A DNA stretch of 64,000 nucleotides from assembly GCA_963575745.1 (NCBI GenBank), contig CAUYUJ010015721.1, positions 174,219-238,218 on the forward strand. Direction: 5' to 3'. The stretch is from Prorocentrum cordatum (lineage: Eukaryota > Sar > Dinophyceae > Prorocentrales > Prorocentraceae). Under the pieces are notes generated by a model. The model made no database searches, was not told the origin of the DNA, and was given only the letters and a program-made list of their open reading frames with translations. A program made the position numbers and the translations under genes. Positions 49,201 to 58,828 of this stretch are shown here, piece after piece (position 1 is the stretch's first letter; each line of letters starts with the position of its first letter).

Positions 49201-49540
49201 TGGTCGATCCGACCAGAAGAGACAAAGTGGTGACTTTGGGTCGGTTTTCCTAAGATTTGAAAGATATTCGACACTTCATTTTGAGAAAGCAGATTTTTCG
49301 CACCTGTAGTGGGTTATGCCGCGTCTGCCGGTCAAATTCTTAGGTCTCTAGCTTCAATATTATTATCGAAACACTTGGAGGAACCGACTTTGGATGACAG
49401 AAAAACAACGTGATGTTTTGAGTTTTTCGGCTCTCGCTTCAGAATCTTCCGTCATGCGTTCAGAAGAGCGCTGTGCAAGAAAAGAGCTCTACGAGGTGCC
49501 CGGCGGTAACCTGGTTGACGGTTCACCGCCGGTTCCCAGT
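49201..49540 (+). mobile_element. Remainder of the split A element
   Basis: TGGTCGATCCGACC through the body to GAGCTCTACGAGGTGCC, hairpin 49500-49532, CCCAGT. Confidence 0.7.
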
Positions 49541-50057
49541 GGACGCTACCAAGTGGACGCTACCAAGTACCTCGTAGAGCTCTTCGGCATCGATGAGCTA
49601 GAGGAATTCCGGCGCGGGGTGGAGCTACTATGGACGCTACCAAGTGGACGCTACAAAGTACCTCGTAGTGCTCTTCGGCATCGATGAGCTAGAGGAATTC
49701 CGGCGCGGGGTGGAGCTAGTTGGTCGACCCGGCCCGGGCGGACGATGCGGTGACTTTGGATAGGTGTTGCTGAGATTTGAAAGATATTTGGCAATTCATT
49801 TTGAGAAAACCGATTTTTCGCACCTGTGAACGACTATGAGGGCCTCTGCGTCTTCATATGAGCTCTGTAGGCGCACATTTACTATCCAAACACTTGGTGG
49901 AACCAACTTCATCTCGACATGAAAAAAATCTATACTAATTTGTTCGAGAAATGCCTCCAGAAGCTCTCGCTCTTTCGACTCTGAGCACTCTCACGCGTGG
50001 AAGGAGCTCTACGAGTTCCCGGCGGTGACCAGGTTGACGGTTAACAGCCGGCACCAG
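49541..50057 (+). mobile_element. C end fragments and an A/D-type element
   Basis: GGACGCTACCAAGT occurs twice at 49541-49568, followed by an A start cut after GGTGGAGCTA (49628). Two more C ends follow, then a full unit at 49659-50057 (399 bp, hairpin about 50018-50050, D-like body). Non-coding. Confidence 0.65.
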
Positions 50058-50456
50058 TACCTGCTAGAGCTCTTCGGCATCGATAAGCTAGAGGAATTCC
50101 GGCGCGGGGTGGAGCTAGTTGGCCGACCCCGCCCGGGCGGACAATGTGTGAACTTTGGGTCGGTTGGCCGAACTTTCTGAGAGATTTGAACATTCGTTTT
50201 GCGAACCGGTATTTTTCGCACCTGTAGTGGGTTACGCCGCGTCCGCCAGTGAGATTCTCATGTCCGCAGCCGGAGTATTACTATCAAAACACTTGAAGCA
50301 ACCGACTTTCGATCAAAACCAAAAAATCTATTTTGCGAGTTCTCAGCTAACGCTCGATGACGCCCTTTCATGTGTCCGAGCAGCGCCGCGCAAGGAAAAG
50401 AGCTCTACGAGGCTCCCGGCGATAACCTGGTTGACGGTTTACCGCCGGCTCCCAGT
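50058..50456 (+). mobile_element. Complete A-type element, plus sense (399 bp)
   Basis: ACCTGCTAGAGCTCTTCGG to CGGCTCCCAGT, hairpin about 50416-50448 with one changed base. Head to tail with the previous unit, sharing no spacer. Non-coding. Confidence 0.75.
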
Positions 50457-51607
50457 GGGCTGCTGGCAGGCACCACCGCCGTCCGGCTTCTACTCTTAAG
50501 CCCTATAGCTCTCAGAGAGCTCTCCGGGAACTTTAGGAGAGCCCCCCCGAGCGCTCCAGGAAAGATTTGAGCGGAGAGCAATTTGGGCGCAGGGTGGAGC
50601 TAGTGCCTCGTAGAGCTCTTTCACATACCTCGTAGAGCTCTTCGTCATCGATGAGCTAGAGGCATTCCGGCGCAGGGTGGAGCCAGTCGGCCGACCCGAC
50701 CAGAAAGGAGAATGTGACAACTTTTGGTCGGGTTCGCTAAGATTTGAAAGATATTTGACAGTTCATTTCGCAAAAACAAATATTTACTCCGAGCATTGGG
50801 GTCTAAAGTGTTCTGAGAGCAGCTGAGCTCCCTAGAGAGAGTTTTACTAGACTTTTGGAGGAACCGACATCATGTTGACACACAAAAATGCAAATTTCAC
50901 GTTTTTCTAGAAATGCTCCGAGAAGCTGTTTGCTTCGAATCTCAGCACTCTTAGGCGTGCAAGGAGCTCTACGAGTTTCCCGGGGATGACCAGGTTGACG
51001 GTTCACCGCCGGCGCCAGTCGATGAGCTGGAATTCGGGCGCGGGCTGGAGCTAGTTGGCCGACCCGACCAGAAAGGACAATGTGACAACTTGGGGTGGGT
51101 CTTGCTAATTTTTGAAAGATATTTGCCAATCCATTCTAGTAAAACAAATTTTTACTCCGAGCATTAGTGTGCAAAGTTTATTCAGCGAGCAGCTCAGCTC
51201 TCTGGAGAAAGTTTTACTATCCAAACATTTGGAGGAACCGACATCATGTTGACACCGAATGATGGAAATTCGGTGTTTTTCTAGAAATGCCCCCTCTTCA
51301 CTGTCTGTTTTGCATCTGAGCACTCTTACGCGTGCAAGGAGCCACGCGGTTCCCGACGGTGACCAGGTTAACGCTTCACCGCCGGCGCCAGTACCTCGTA
51401 GAGCTCTTCGGCATCGATGAGCTAGAGGAAGTCCGGCGCGGGGTGGAGCTAGTTGGCTGACTCGGCTCGGGCGGACAATGTGGTGACTTGGGGTCGGTTG
51501 TTCGGAGATTCTTAGAGATTTTAAAATTCGTTTGTGGAATTCAGATTTTATTCTCTGCTGTGGATCATGGCGCGCTTGATGGTGCAATTCCCAGAGTCCA
51601 CTGGGAA
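50457..51607 (+). mobile_element. C fragment and three A/D-type elements, plus sense
   Basis: A C piece at 50457-50540 (GGGCTGCTGGCAGGCACC to CTCTCCGGGAA). Then A/D bodies with hairpins at about 50979-51012 and 51352-51385, and an A element from 51393 that is cut near 51597, where element sense flips to minus. Non-coding; frames here are shadows. Confidence 0.55.
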
Positions 51608-51632
51608 CCGGCGGTAAACCATCAACCAGGTT
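51608..51632 (-). repeat. Hairpin left half split by an insert
   Basis: CCGGCGGTAAACCATCAACC then AGG, followed by TTTTTGTTGCGGAC. Same loop position and a similar T-rich tail (sense CCGCAACAAAAACC) as the LINE fragment at 1021. Confidence 0.75.
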
Positions 51633-52058
51633 TTTGTTGCGGACTTTGCGGTCGACTGTGCAGGCTTTCCAGCCTAGTCGGAGCAAGGAGCGGACGTATC
51701 CAAACAGGCAAGGCGTGAGTGAGCACAAACTCTTATTCACATCAAACCAATCCGAAATACGCATGTTCAACCCGCCGTATGACAAGAGGCGTATGCTCAA
51801 CGTCACATGTGAAGTAATCAACGAATTAGACGGGGAAACAACCCGTGGAAGAACGTCACCTGAAGAATATGAGGGGCTCCTGCCCTTTACACACCTGAAG
51901 CGCTTAGTGGGGCCCACAGCGGGCCGTAGAGCCATCATGGCTCCAGCGAGAGGTCAAACAGAGAGATAATGTGAGGAAAACAAGAACAGGTGAGATACCA
52001 GCAATACAGCCTTCGCTGTTCTAAACCGAATGTTGCATACAAGTGCGCACGAATAGCT

Positions 52059-53222
52059 TCATCCCAACTTGTCGAAACTCCTCGGGCGTCCGAAGAATAT
52101 TATTCGGTAATCGCTGCACTTGGAAACCTCAAGAAACTTGGCCATCTCGGCGCGGTTCATTTGTCCTGTCAAGAACCTGTGCACCTCGAAGAATCCTAGA
52201 AGATCCTCCAGCGTCGCTTGCACATTCTGGAGCATCTCATACAGTTTCCGAGCATAATCTGTTTGGGCCTTCTTTGTAGGGAACCCACGTTCTGTCACCA
52301 GCTTATCAAACAAATCCATTCCGTTCTTTAAATACTGGATCGCATTCAACTCGTTGATGCTGGCAACAGCGTCAATCCACGCTTTGACATCGGCAATGGT
52401 GGCCTGAGAGCACGTCGATGTCCCCTTGACCTTGTCACGATCTCTCCCTCGAGTCCTCTGGCGCGACTCCTTCGATACCTCATTGAGCGCGACGGGGCGA
52501 TTCAGACACCCCTGGGACGCTCCTGACAAGGCGCGGCTATCAGAATCAGACTGCACGTTCGGAGAGGACTCCGCACTCGAGGGTGCCTCCAGCTCCTCCT
52601 CCGACGCCACAGTCACTTCCCCAAGAAGAACTCCTGAAGCTCCTCCCTCCATCCCAACGACACTATCTGTCTGACAGCCGACTTCACAATGAAAGTCCGC
52701 AACATCAACCGTCTGCACTCCAACATCAACCAGCGATTCAGAAGCCTGCACTCCAATATCTACATCAACCAGCGATTCAGAAGCCTGCATACGGCAAGAA
52801 AGATTCTCCGAAACAGTCTTAATGTCAGCCTCCTCCTCCTCCTCCAAACTGCGTTTAACAACAGGTGCATCGCGCAACAAGAGATAATCTAGAACCAAAT
52901 CGGCAGTCGCCCGCTCCAGCCCTGGTGGTGGGAGACACGTAGGTGGCACCAAACCATCCAGAGGCAAACGAATAGGTAAATGCACACAGTATCCGTTTTG
53001 AACAGCCAGCGCCCGACGCATAATGCGAGCACTTTCACTCCGTACGTGTGGCATAACGAAAGATTGCAGAGACTGCCTCGGAAGCACCCAGCAAAACAAA
53101 TCAATTGAAGACAACTCAAGGCGATCAAACGTGTCAAATGAATGGCAGCGCAATATCACTCTAGGCGACAAACGTGTGAAACAAATCACTTGAAGACCAC
53201 TCAAGGCGATCAAACGTGTCAA
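52059..53222 (-). CDS. Unrecognised 387-aa protein in the hairpin-loop insert
   Basis: I do not recognise the family. The N-terminal third has hydrophobic and Pro-rich stretches (PTCLPPPGLERA). The middle is acidic with a near-exact repeat, QASESLVDV, followed by DIGVQAS, DVGVQTV and EVGCQTDS. The VG(V/C)QT phrases resemble dynein light chain (LC8) binding sites, which is a resemblance only. The C-terminal third is helical and basic-acidic mixed (KAWIDAVASINELNAIQYL to TGQMNRAEMAKFLEV). The first residues come from a local tandem duplication, so the true start may be further in. The frame is open over its full length, suggesting recent function. Confidence 0.5.
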   Translation of the reverse strand: MTRLIALSGLQVICFTRLSPRVILRCHSFDTFDRLELSSIDLFCWVLPRQSLQSFVMPHVRSESARIMRRALAVQNGYCVHLPIRLPLDGLVPPTCLPPPGLERATADLVLDYLLLRDAPVVKRSLEEEEEADIKTVSENLSCRMQASESLVDVDIGVQASESLVDVGVQTVDVADFHCEVGCQTDSVVGMEGGASGVLLGEVTVASEEELEAPSSAESSPNVQSDSDSRALSGASQGCLNRPVALNEVSKESRQRTRGRDRDKVKGTSTCSQATIADVKAWIDAVASINELNAIQYLKNGMDLFDKLVTERGFPTKKAQTDYARKLYEMLQNVQATLEDLLGFFEVHRFLTGQMNRAEMAKFLEVSKCSDYRIIFFGRPRSFDKLG

Positions 53223-53265
53223 ATGAATGGCAGTGCAATATCACTCTAGGCGACAAACGTGTGAC
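53101..53265. repeat. Tandem duplication of about 80 bases
   Basis: CTCAAGGCGATCAAACGTGT is present twice, with the following AATGAATGGCAG(C/T)GCAATATC and CTAGGCGACAAACGTGTGA, at an offset of about 86. It lies at the 5' end of the 387-aa ORF and supplies its first ATG (MTRLIALSGLQ and MTRLIALSCLQ in two frames). Confidence 0.8.
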
Positions 53266-53346
53266 TCCCTGACGCGCACTCGATCCCACTGGAGGTTACC
53301 CAGGCAGAGGGGATCAAATGTCAAGCGCCTTGAGCCGAGATTTTCT

Positions 53347-54032
53347 TGAGCCAGGCACCTCGTAGAGCTCTTTTCTTGCACAGCGCTCCTCTAAACACAT
53401 GAAGGAAGATTCTGAAGCGAGAGCCTAAAAACTCGAAAAATCACGTTTTTTTTCGGTTTTCATCCGAAGTCGGTTCCTCCAAGTGTTTTGATAATAATAT
53501 TGAAGCTAGAGACCTACGGATTCGACTGACAGACGCGGCATAACCCACTACAGGTGCGAAAAATCTGCTTTCTCAAAATGAATTGTCAAATATCTTTCAA
53601 ATATTCGCAAAACCGACCCAAAGTTAACACATTGTCCGCCCCGGCGGGGTCGACCAACTAGCTCCCCCCCGCGCCGGAATTCCTCTAGCTTATCGATAAC
53701 GAAGAGCTCTACGAGGTTTTATTCAGATCAAAAGACTAGGAGGAACCGATGTTCTAACAAAACCCGAAAAAACGTGTCTTCAGTTTTCTAACTCATATCA
53801 ACGAACTGACTTCTCCTGTTAGCTGGGAACTGATCTGGTCTTTTCAGACCTCTACGAGTGTCCCGGCGGTAACCTCGTTGACGGTTTACCGCCGGCTCCC
53901 AGTTGGCTCACCCGCCCAGGACGGACAAGGTGGTAACTTTGGATCGGTTTGTCAAAAATTTGAAAGAGAGAAAGCAGTTTTCCACGCCGCGCATTGGCAC
54001 ATAAACTGGCGCCGGCGGTGAACCGTCAACCA
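53347..54032. mobile_element. A fragments of changing orientation, hairpin, split hairpin
   Basis: A minus-sense A body (53347-53715) is followed by a plus-sense piece ending in a hairpin at 53863-53895 and CTCCCAGT. A short plus-sense A start follows. From 54008 comes the left half of a GTGA-type hairpin (CCGGCGGTGAACCGTCAACC at 54012), entered by the next insert. Orientation changes twice within 700 bases. Non-coding. Confidence 0.55.
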
Positions 54033-55335
54033 AGTCTGCGATGTCTGCGTCGGCCGACTCGAGCTCCCAAGGGAGCAGGCCAGGACACAGAGAACCTAAA
54101 CAGCGAAGCTGCAAAGATTAAAGCAGAGATGCATCAAACAGCGAAGCTGTACAGAAATGCACAAGACTGCAAGTACACGAGAAAACAACTAACAATATAA
54201 TGAGTGAAGCAATGCAGGCCATAGATATGGAAGCAAAGCTGGAAGCAGTGAGAGACCATACAGTAACCACTGGTTTATACGGCGATTACCGTCTCAACAC
54301 CACTGAGACAAACACGAAACTAAGAGAACTAAAATAGCGAGTGCGCTTCAAAGCAATGCGAGACCATGCAGTAATCACATATAGCGATTACCGTCTCAGC
54401 ACCACTGGAAGACCATGCACGTGAAACACAACGTCGAAATGTGGACTAGATAACGAATTAGACGCGCAACATACAGATGGAGCCAAGACACCCACCACTA
54501 CTTAGAGCGAATGCGGGCTCTTATCCGAACAAAGTGAAGATCAGGCGAAGCTCTTATTCAACACAGGTGCATGCACGACAACACACACAGGCATGAATAA
54601 AGGCAACGCAATGACAAATCACAGTAGTTCTAACTCGAAGTATGTGGAAATCAAATGCAATGAATTCTGAACTCCACTCGAGGCGACGTATGACCTCAAT
54701 ATCAAAGACCTCAATATCAAGTACAATGAATTCTGAGCTTCACTCGAGGCGAAATATGAAATCGGATGCCCAAAGACCTCAATATCAAGATACTCCGATG
54801 TCACAAAACTGTCAAAGTACTGAAGAAACTCGAACTGCAACTCGAACTGCAACTTCTAACTCACGAAAGAAACGATTCCAACCACCCCTCGAAGGTTCCC
54901 ACTGCGTTGTGAATAAGAGTACTCAGACTGCGACCAAAGTCAAAATTGGATACGTGCTGAGAGCAACTCGTACTAGATAACAAATGCGGCAAGCACAATC
55001 ACAAGCGGCCTGGAAGTACAAGCAGACAACGCAACAAGTACAAACAAGCGGCCTGGAAGTACAAGACAACAAATGCAACGAGTACGATCAAAGCAAGCGG
55101 CCTATGCACCTGCTCCAATAGGAGCTGTCTCACTTGACACAACAGAGAACCTGGCACCTATCGTCTGTAGGCCCACGGAGAGGAGGTCGTCGCAGCCGAC
55201 GAAGTACCCGAAGATATGGGACGGCCCGTACACGAGATGCACAGTGGAGTACGATACGTGTGTGCACAGAAAACCTGTCCGCACAATGCGGCTCGAGGAG
55301 GCCACCGACGGGCCAGGTCGCCGCTGAGCTCCCCG
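54033..55335 (-). mobile_element. Non-coding 1.3-kb insert in a hairpin loop
   Basis: Starts after CAACC of a hairpin loop and ends at GCGCCGGGAACCTCGTAGAG, where the D element resumes. It contains local duplications: GCGATTACCGTCTCA twice near 54280 and 54380, GACCTCAATATCAA three times near 54690-54800, and CAAGCGGCCT(G/A) three times near 55005-55105. ACAGCGAAGCTG words at 54100 and 54139 also occur in the insert at 9743. No long ORF; likely the 3' untranslated part of a LINE family or a non-autonomous derivative. Confidence 0.5.
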
Positions 55336-55732
55336 AGCGCCGGGAACCTCGTAGAGCTCCTTGCACGCATAAAAGTGCTCAGAATCGAAGCAGACAGCTT
55401 CTCGGAGCATTTCTCGAAAAAGCGTCAACTTTACATTTTTCGATGTCACTCTGATGTTGGTTCCCGCTAATTTTTGGATAGTAAAACTCTCTCTGAATAG
55501 CTGAGCTGCTCTGGAAACGAAGTTTATATGCCAATGCTTGGCGTAAAAATCTGCTTTTTGAAAATACAGGGTTAAATATCTTTCAACTTTTGACACAACC
55601 GGCCAAAAGAAACCACTTTGTCCGTTCTGGTCGGGTCGGCAAACTAGCTCCACCCCGCGCCGGAATTCCTCTAGCTCGTCGATGCCGAAGAGCTCTACGA
55701 GGTATTACTCTTAAGCTTCCAGCAACTGGGCG
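55336..55732 (-). mobile_element. D element body resumed, with A/B end pieces
   Basis: AACCTCGTAGAGCTCCTTGC and a D body (CTGATGTTGGTTCC, ATATGCCAATGCTTGGCG) to GAGCTCTACGAGGT at 55703. A B end piece (ATTACTCTTAAGCTTCCAGCA) follows up to the next hairpin. Non-coding. Confidence 0.6.
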
Positions 55733-57399
55733 CCGGCGGTAAACCGTCAACATTTCTTACCGCCAGGGGACCCGTAGAGCTTCCTGACCATATATTATGT
55801 CCAAAGAATTAGCAGAGAACGAATAATTCTTCAGCCCGAAAGCTGATAGCAGACTGATCTTGTCTAGTGATATCCCATTGCTGTGCTGAACAGTTCTACA
55901 AGAAAATACCATTAGGGAGAAAATAGCAGAGTACGAATCCGTGTTTGGCGTCTGCGCTCACAACAGACCGAGTTCAGACCTCTAGATGCAACAGACGAGC
56001 GCGCCTCATTATTCTGCATCGGTTTCTGTGCGCGTCAGCTCTGTAGCTCCCCTAGAGCTCGAGTTCAGCACAGAAAACCGACAGTCAGTTCATCGATGCC
56101 GAAGAGCTCTACGAGGTATTACTCTTAAGCTTCCAGCTGGGCGCCGGCGGTAAACCGTCAACCTTTCTTACCGCCGGGGGACTCGTAGAGCTTCCTCTCC
56201 AGATATTACAAAGAAGTAGCAGGGCGAATATTTTTTCAGTCCGAGCGCTGATAGCAGACTGATCTCAGGCGTCTAGATACTATTGCCGGTAATAATTCCC
56301 TTCCCAGTGCTGTGCTGAACAGGGCCAGCCAAGCGGCGCCTCATGATGTCCATCTCATTTATGTGCCAAAGAGCTTTTTCACCGACATTTCGAAGGTAAA
56401 TCGGTCCAATACGAATAGTTTTGTGACCTAGCTCGTCGCAGACTCAGTTCAGAGCTCTGGATGCTTTAGACAAACGCGCCTGTGATTCTGAATCGATGAT
56501 GTGTGCGTACAAGCTCTGTAGCTATGCTTATAAGTACAGATCTCCGACAGCGCCTGTTTAGAGAACTCGAAGAATACAAATGTTTTCGCAGACCGGGCTC
56601 GAATAGCAATCCTAGTTCAGACATCTCGATACAACAGACAAGCGCGCCTGATGATTCTGAATCGGTTTCTCTGAGTACCAGCTCTGAAGCCTTTCTACAG
56701 CCCGAGCTAAGTACTGAAAACCGACCGCACCTAGCTCGAGTAGTAGACCGATTTCAGACCTCTAGATGTAACTGACGAACGCGCCTTTAGTTCTGAATCG
56801 GTTACGTATGCGTAGCTTGTAGCTCCTCCACAGCTCGAATTGAACACCGAAAATCGACAGTATCCGCCAACAAAATTCGTATAATACGAATAGTTTCGCG
56901 ACCTAGCTCGAGTAGTAGACCGAGTTCAGACCCCTAGATGCTAGAGACAGACGCGCCTGATGATGATGAATCGGTTTCTGTGAAAATCAGCTCTGTAGCT
57001 TTCCTACAGCCCAAGTTAAGTACCGAAAACCGACAGCACCTGTCAAGATGACTCGAATAATCAAATAGTTTCGCGGACCTAGATCGAGTAGCAGACCGAG
57101 TTCAGACCTCTAGATGCAACTGACGAACGCGCCTGATAATTCTGAGAGGCTTTCTGTTAATATCAGCTATGTAGCTATCCTATAGCTGGAGTTATTTTCG
57201 AAAACCGCCACCGCGTGTCAAGATGACCCGAAACGGTCGATCCCGCCGCAGTGCTTCTTGGCAGTAATATCTACCCGATCGATCTGAGATTGAGACGGCG
57301 AGCGCGAATAAGATCGAATATCACGGGAAAAAATACTAGAGCTCAAACGAATTGAGGATTAAAGATTTTCAACCGACCGCAACTCAGAAAAACTGGGCG
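55733..57399 (-). mobile_element. B-type elements, minus sense
   Basis: Hairpin 55733-55765 with a short B piece, an A end, then a second B element from the hairpin at 56143-56176. Units of about 177 bp continue to the unique end block (57210-57390, CGATCCCGCCGC, GAATAAGATCGAATATCACGG). The first units carry GATATCCCATTGCTGTGCTGAAC, the mirror of the divergent units at 41-44.7 kb. Non-coding. Confidence 0.6.
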
Positions 57400-57490
57400 C
57401 CGGCGGTAAACCGTCAACCTTTCTTTTGCGTATTGCGTGCCGCCACAGCAGGGTCGGGTCACCGCCCAGGCGATAGCCACACAGGGAGGC

Positions 57491-58828
57491 CTAGTATCCT
57501 GCCAAATGCAGGCATTCCTCCACTCCCAAAAGGAGTTGTCGGGCAGACTCTAACTCAGCTGCAGTGATAGTGCTCGCGGGGGGAAGGAGGAAAGAGGAAG
57601 AGGCCACGTTGGGCTCCCACACGCCACTCGGAAGAGTGACAGGATATTCAGCAACAGAAGAGGAGCACAAATGAAAATCAATCTGCCAGCCACAGCCTAC
57701 GCCCAGATAGGATCTTCCACCATCGAAGCTTCCCCGAATGGCGTCGATCAGAATAGCGTTAGCTTTAACATGGGATAGGAAATCATGCCTAAAACGTGTT
57801 CTACAAATGCCCTGCCTAGCTCTGTGTGTTAACTCATCCGCAGCAGTATTGTCCTCTCTGTATACCCACTTGAAGATATGTCTCCCAAGACAGGCCGCCT
57901 GCACACCACATCTCTTAGCTAGAATGTCTAACTTATTCTGAATGCCGCCCACAATCTTGTCATAATGCACATTGGCAGTAAAATACAAGCCTTGGATCCA
58001 CCGCACAACGCATTGAGAGTCTCCCTTCAGTTCAATGGCAATCCTTCCCACCTGGAACTCCCACTCCGTGTAATCCTCCAATATCTTAGCATACCGTTTG
58101 GACAACACCTCCTCCTTCTTCCTGCTAAGCTCCTCCGAAAGTACCTCCTCCTCCCTCTCTTCCATAGGCTTCCAAGGAATAGGATCTTTAAGAACCAGGA
58201 AATCAGAAACACCAGGAACCTGAAGAAGCATAAAAACTTGACGAGCAAACTTGACCCAGGCCTCCTCTGACCATTCCAGAACATGGTACCAGTACTTCCC
58301 TCCCACAAGCTCAAAAGGTGTTCTCCACGGGCGCATGCCGATAGGAGCTCCGCCAGTCCTCACACGAGTCCCAGCACGTCCAGCCTGGCTTCCTAAAGAT
58401 AGTATCAGATCATCCCGCCTGGATTCCCACTCCCCTCCTCCGTGCAACATGGACAGTCGTGCCTGCAGGTAGCCGTTGACAGCAGTGCCCGTGTCCACCA
58501 CCGTGGGCTGATTGTAATAGCGGGTTGGGTCCTCGAACCTGTCTCTGAGTCTCGCCGTGTTCTGAGAAAGTTGGGTCCTCTGACGTTTGGCCTCATTCAT
58601 GCACAACGTTTTTCTTTTCCGTCGGTTCATGGGCTCGGAGGGCGTCGTATCATCAGCAGGAGCACCAGGAGCATACGAGGGAGGCGGCACCAATTGTGAG
58701 CCACCCACCACAGAAATCTCCTCCACGCCACCTCCGTCCCCTGCCAAAACAAGACAATGCAATATCCTTCGCCCATTTCCACTGCCGATATAGGAAGACC
58801 TGTGCGAGTGGAGGTCTGCCAGCTTCAT
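57491..58828 (-). CDS. LINE-B permuted RNase H module (445 aa frame)
   Basis: Separate frame, +1 relative to the reverse transcriptase and overlapping it by 176 bases. A linker domain (SMLHGGGEWESRR about 126, GMRPWRTPFELVGGKYW about 164-180) is shared with the fragment at 1053-2256. The RNase H acids follow as Asp270 (LKGDSQCVV), Asp331 (REDNTAADELTH), Asp369 (RGSFDGG) and Glu425 (ITAAELESA): motif order 3-4-1-2. In LINE-A the same domains are fused in frame to the reverse transcriptase, so the overlap is either a frameshift mutation near 58800 or a programmed shift. No separate promoter or splice signal is evident. Confidence 0.8.
   Translation of the reverse strand: MKLADLHSHRSSYIGSGNGRRILHCLVLAGDGGGVEEISVVGGSQLVPPPSYAPGAPADDTTPSEPMNRRKRKTLCMNEAKRQRTQLSQNTARLRDRFEDPTRYYNQPTVVDTGTAVNGYLQARLSMLHGGGEWESRRDDLILSLGSQAGRAGTRVRTGGAPIGMRPWRTPFELVGGKYWYHVLEWSEEAWVKFARQVFMLLQVPGVSDFLVLKDPIPWKPMEEREEEVLSEELSRKKEEVLSKRYAKILEDYTEWEFQVGRIAIELKGDSQCVVRWIQGLYFTANVHYDKIVGGIQNKLDILAKRCGVQAACLGRHIFKWVYREDNTAADELTHRARQGICRTRFRHDFLSHVKANAILIDAIRGSFDGGRSYLGVGCGWQIDFHLCSSSVAEYPVTLPSGVWEPNVASSSFLLPPASTITAAELESARQLLLGVEECLHLAGY

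Larger units (their letters stand above)
51631..53346 (-). mobile_element. Insert in a hairpin loop encoding an unrecognised protein
   Basis: About 1.7 kb, minus sense, entering the loop exactly as the LINEs do. The right end is GAGCCGAGATTTTCTTGAGCCAGG, then CACCTCGTAGAGCTC of the A element, with the right stem lost. No reverse transcriptase or RNase H is visible. It encodes one ORF. It may be a LINE ORF1-type fragment, a non-autonomous partner, or a captured sequence. Confidence 0.6.
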
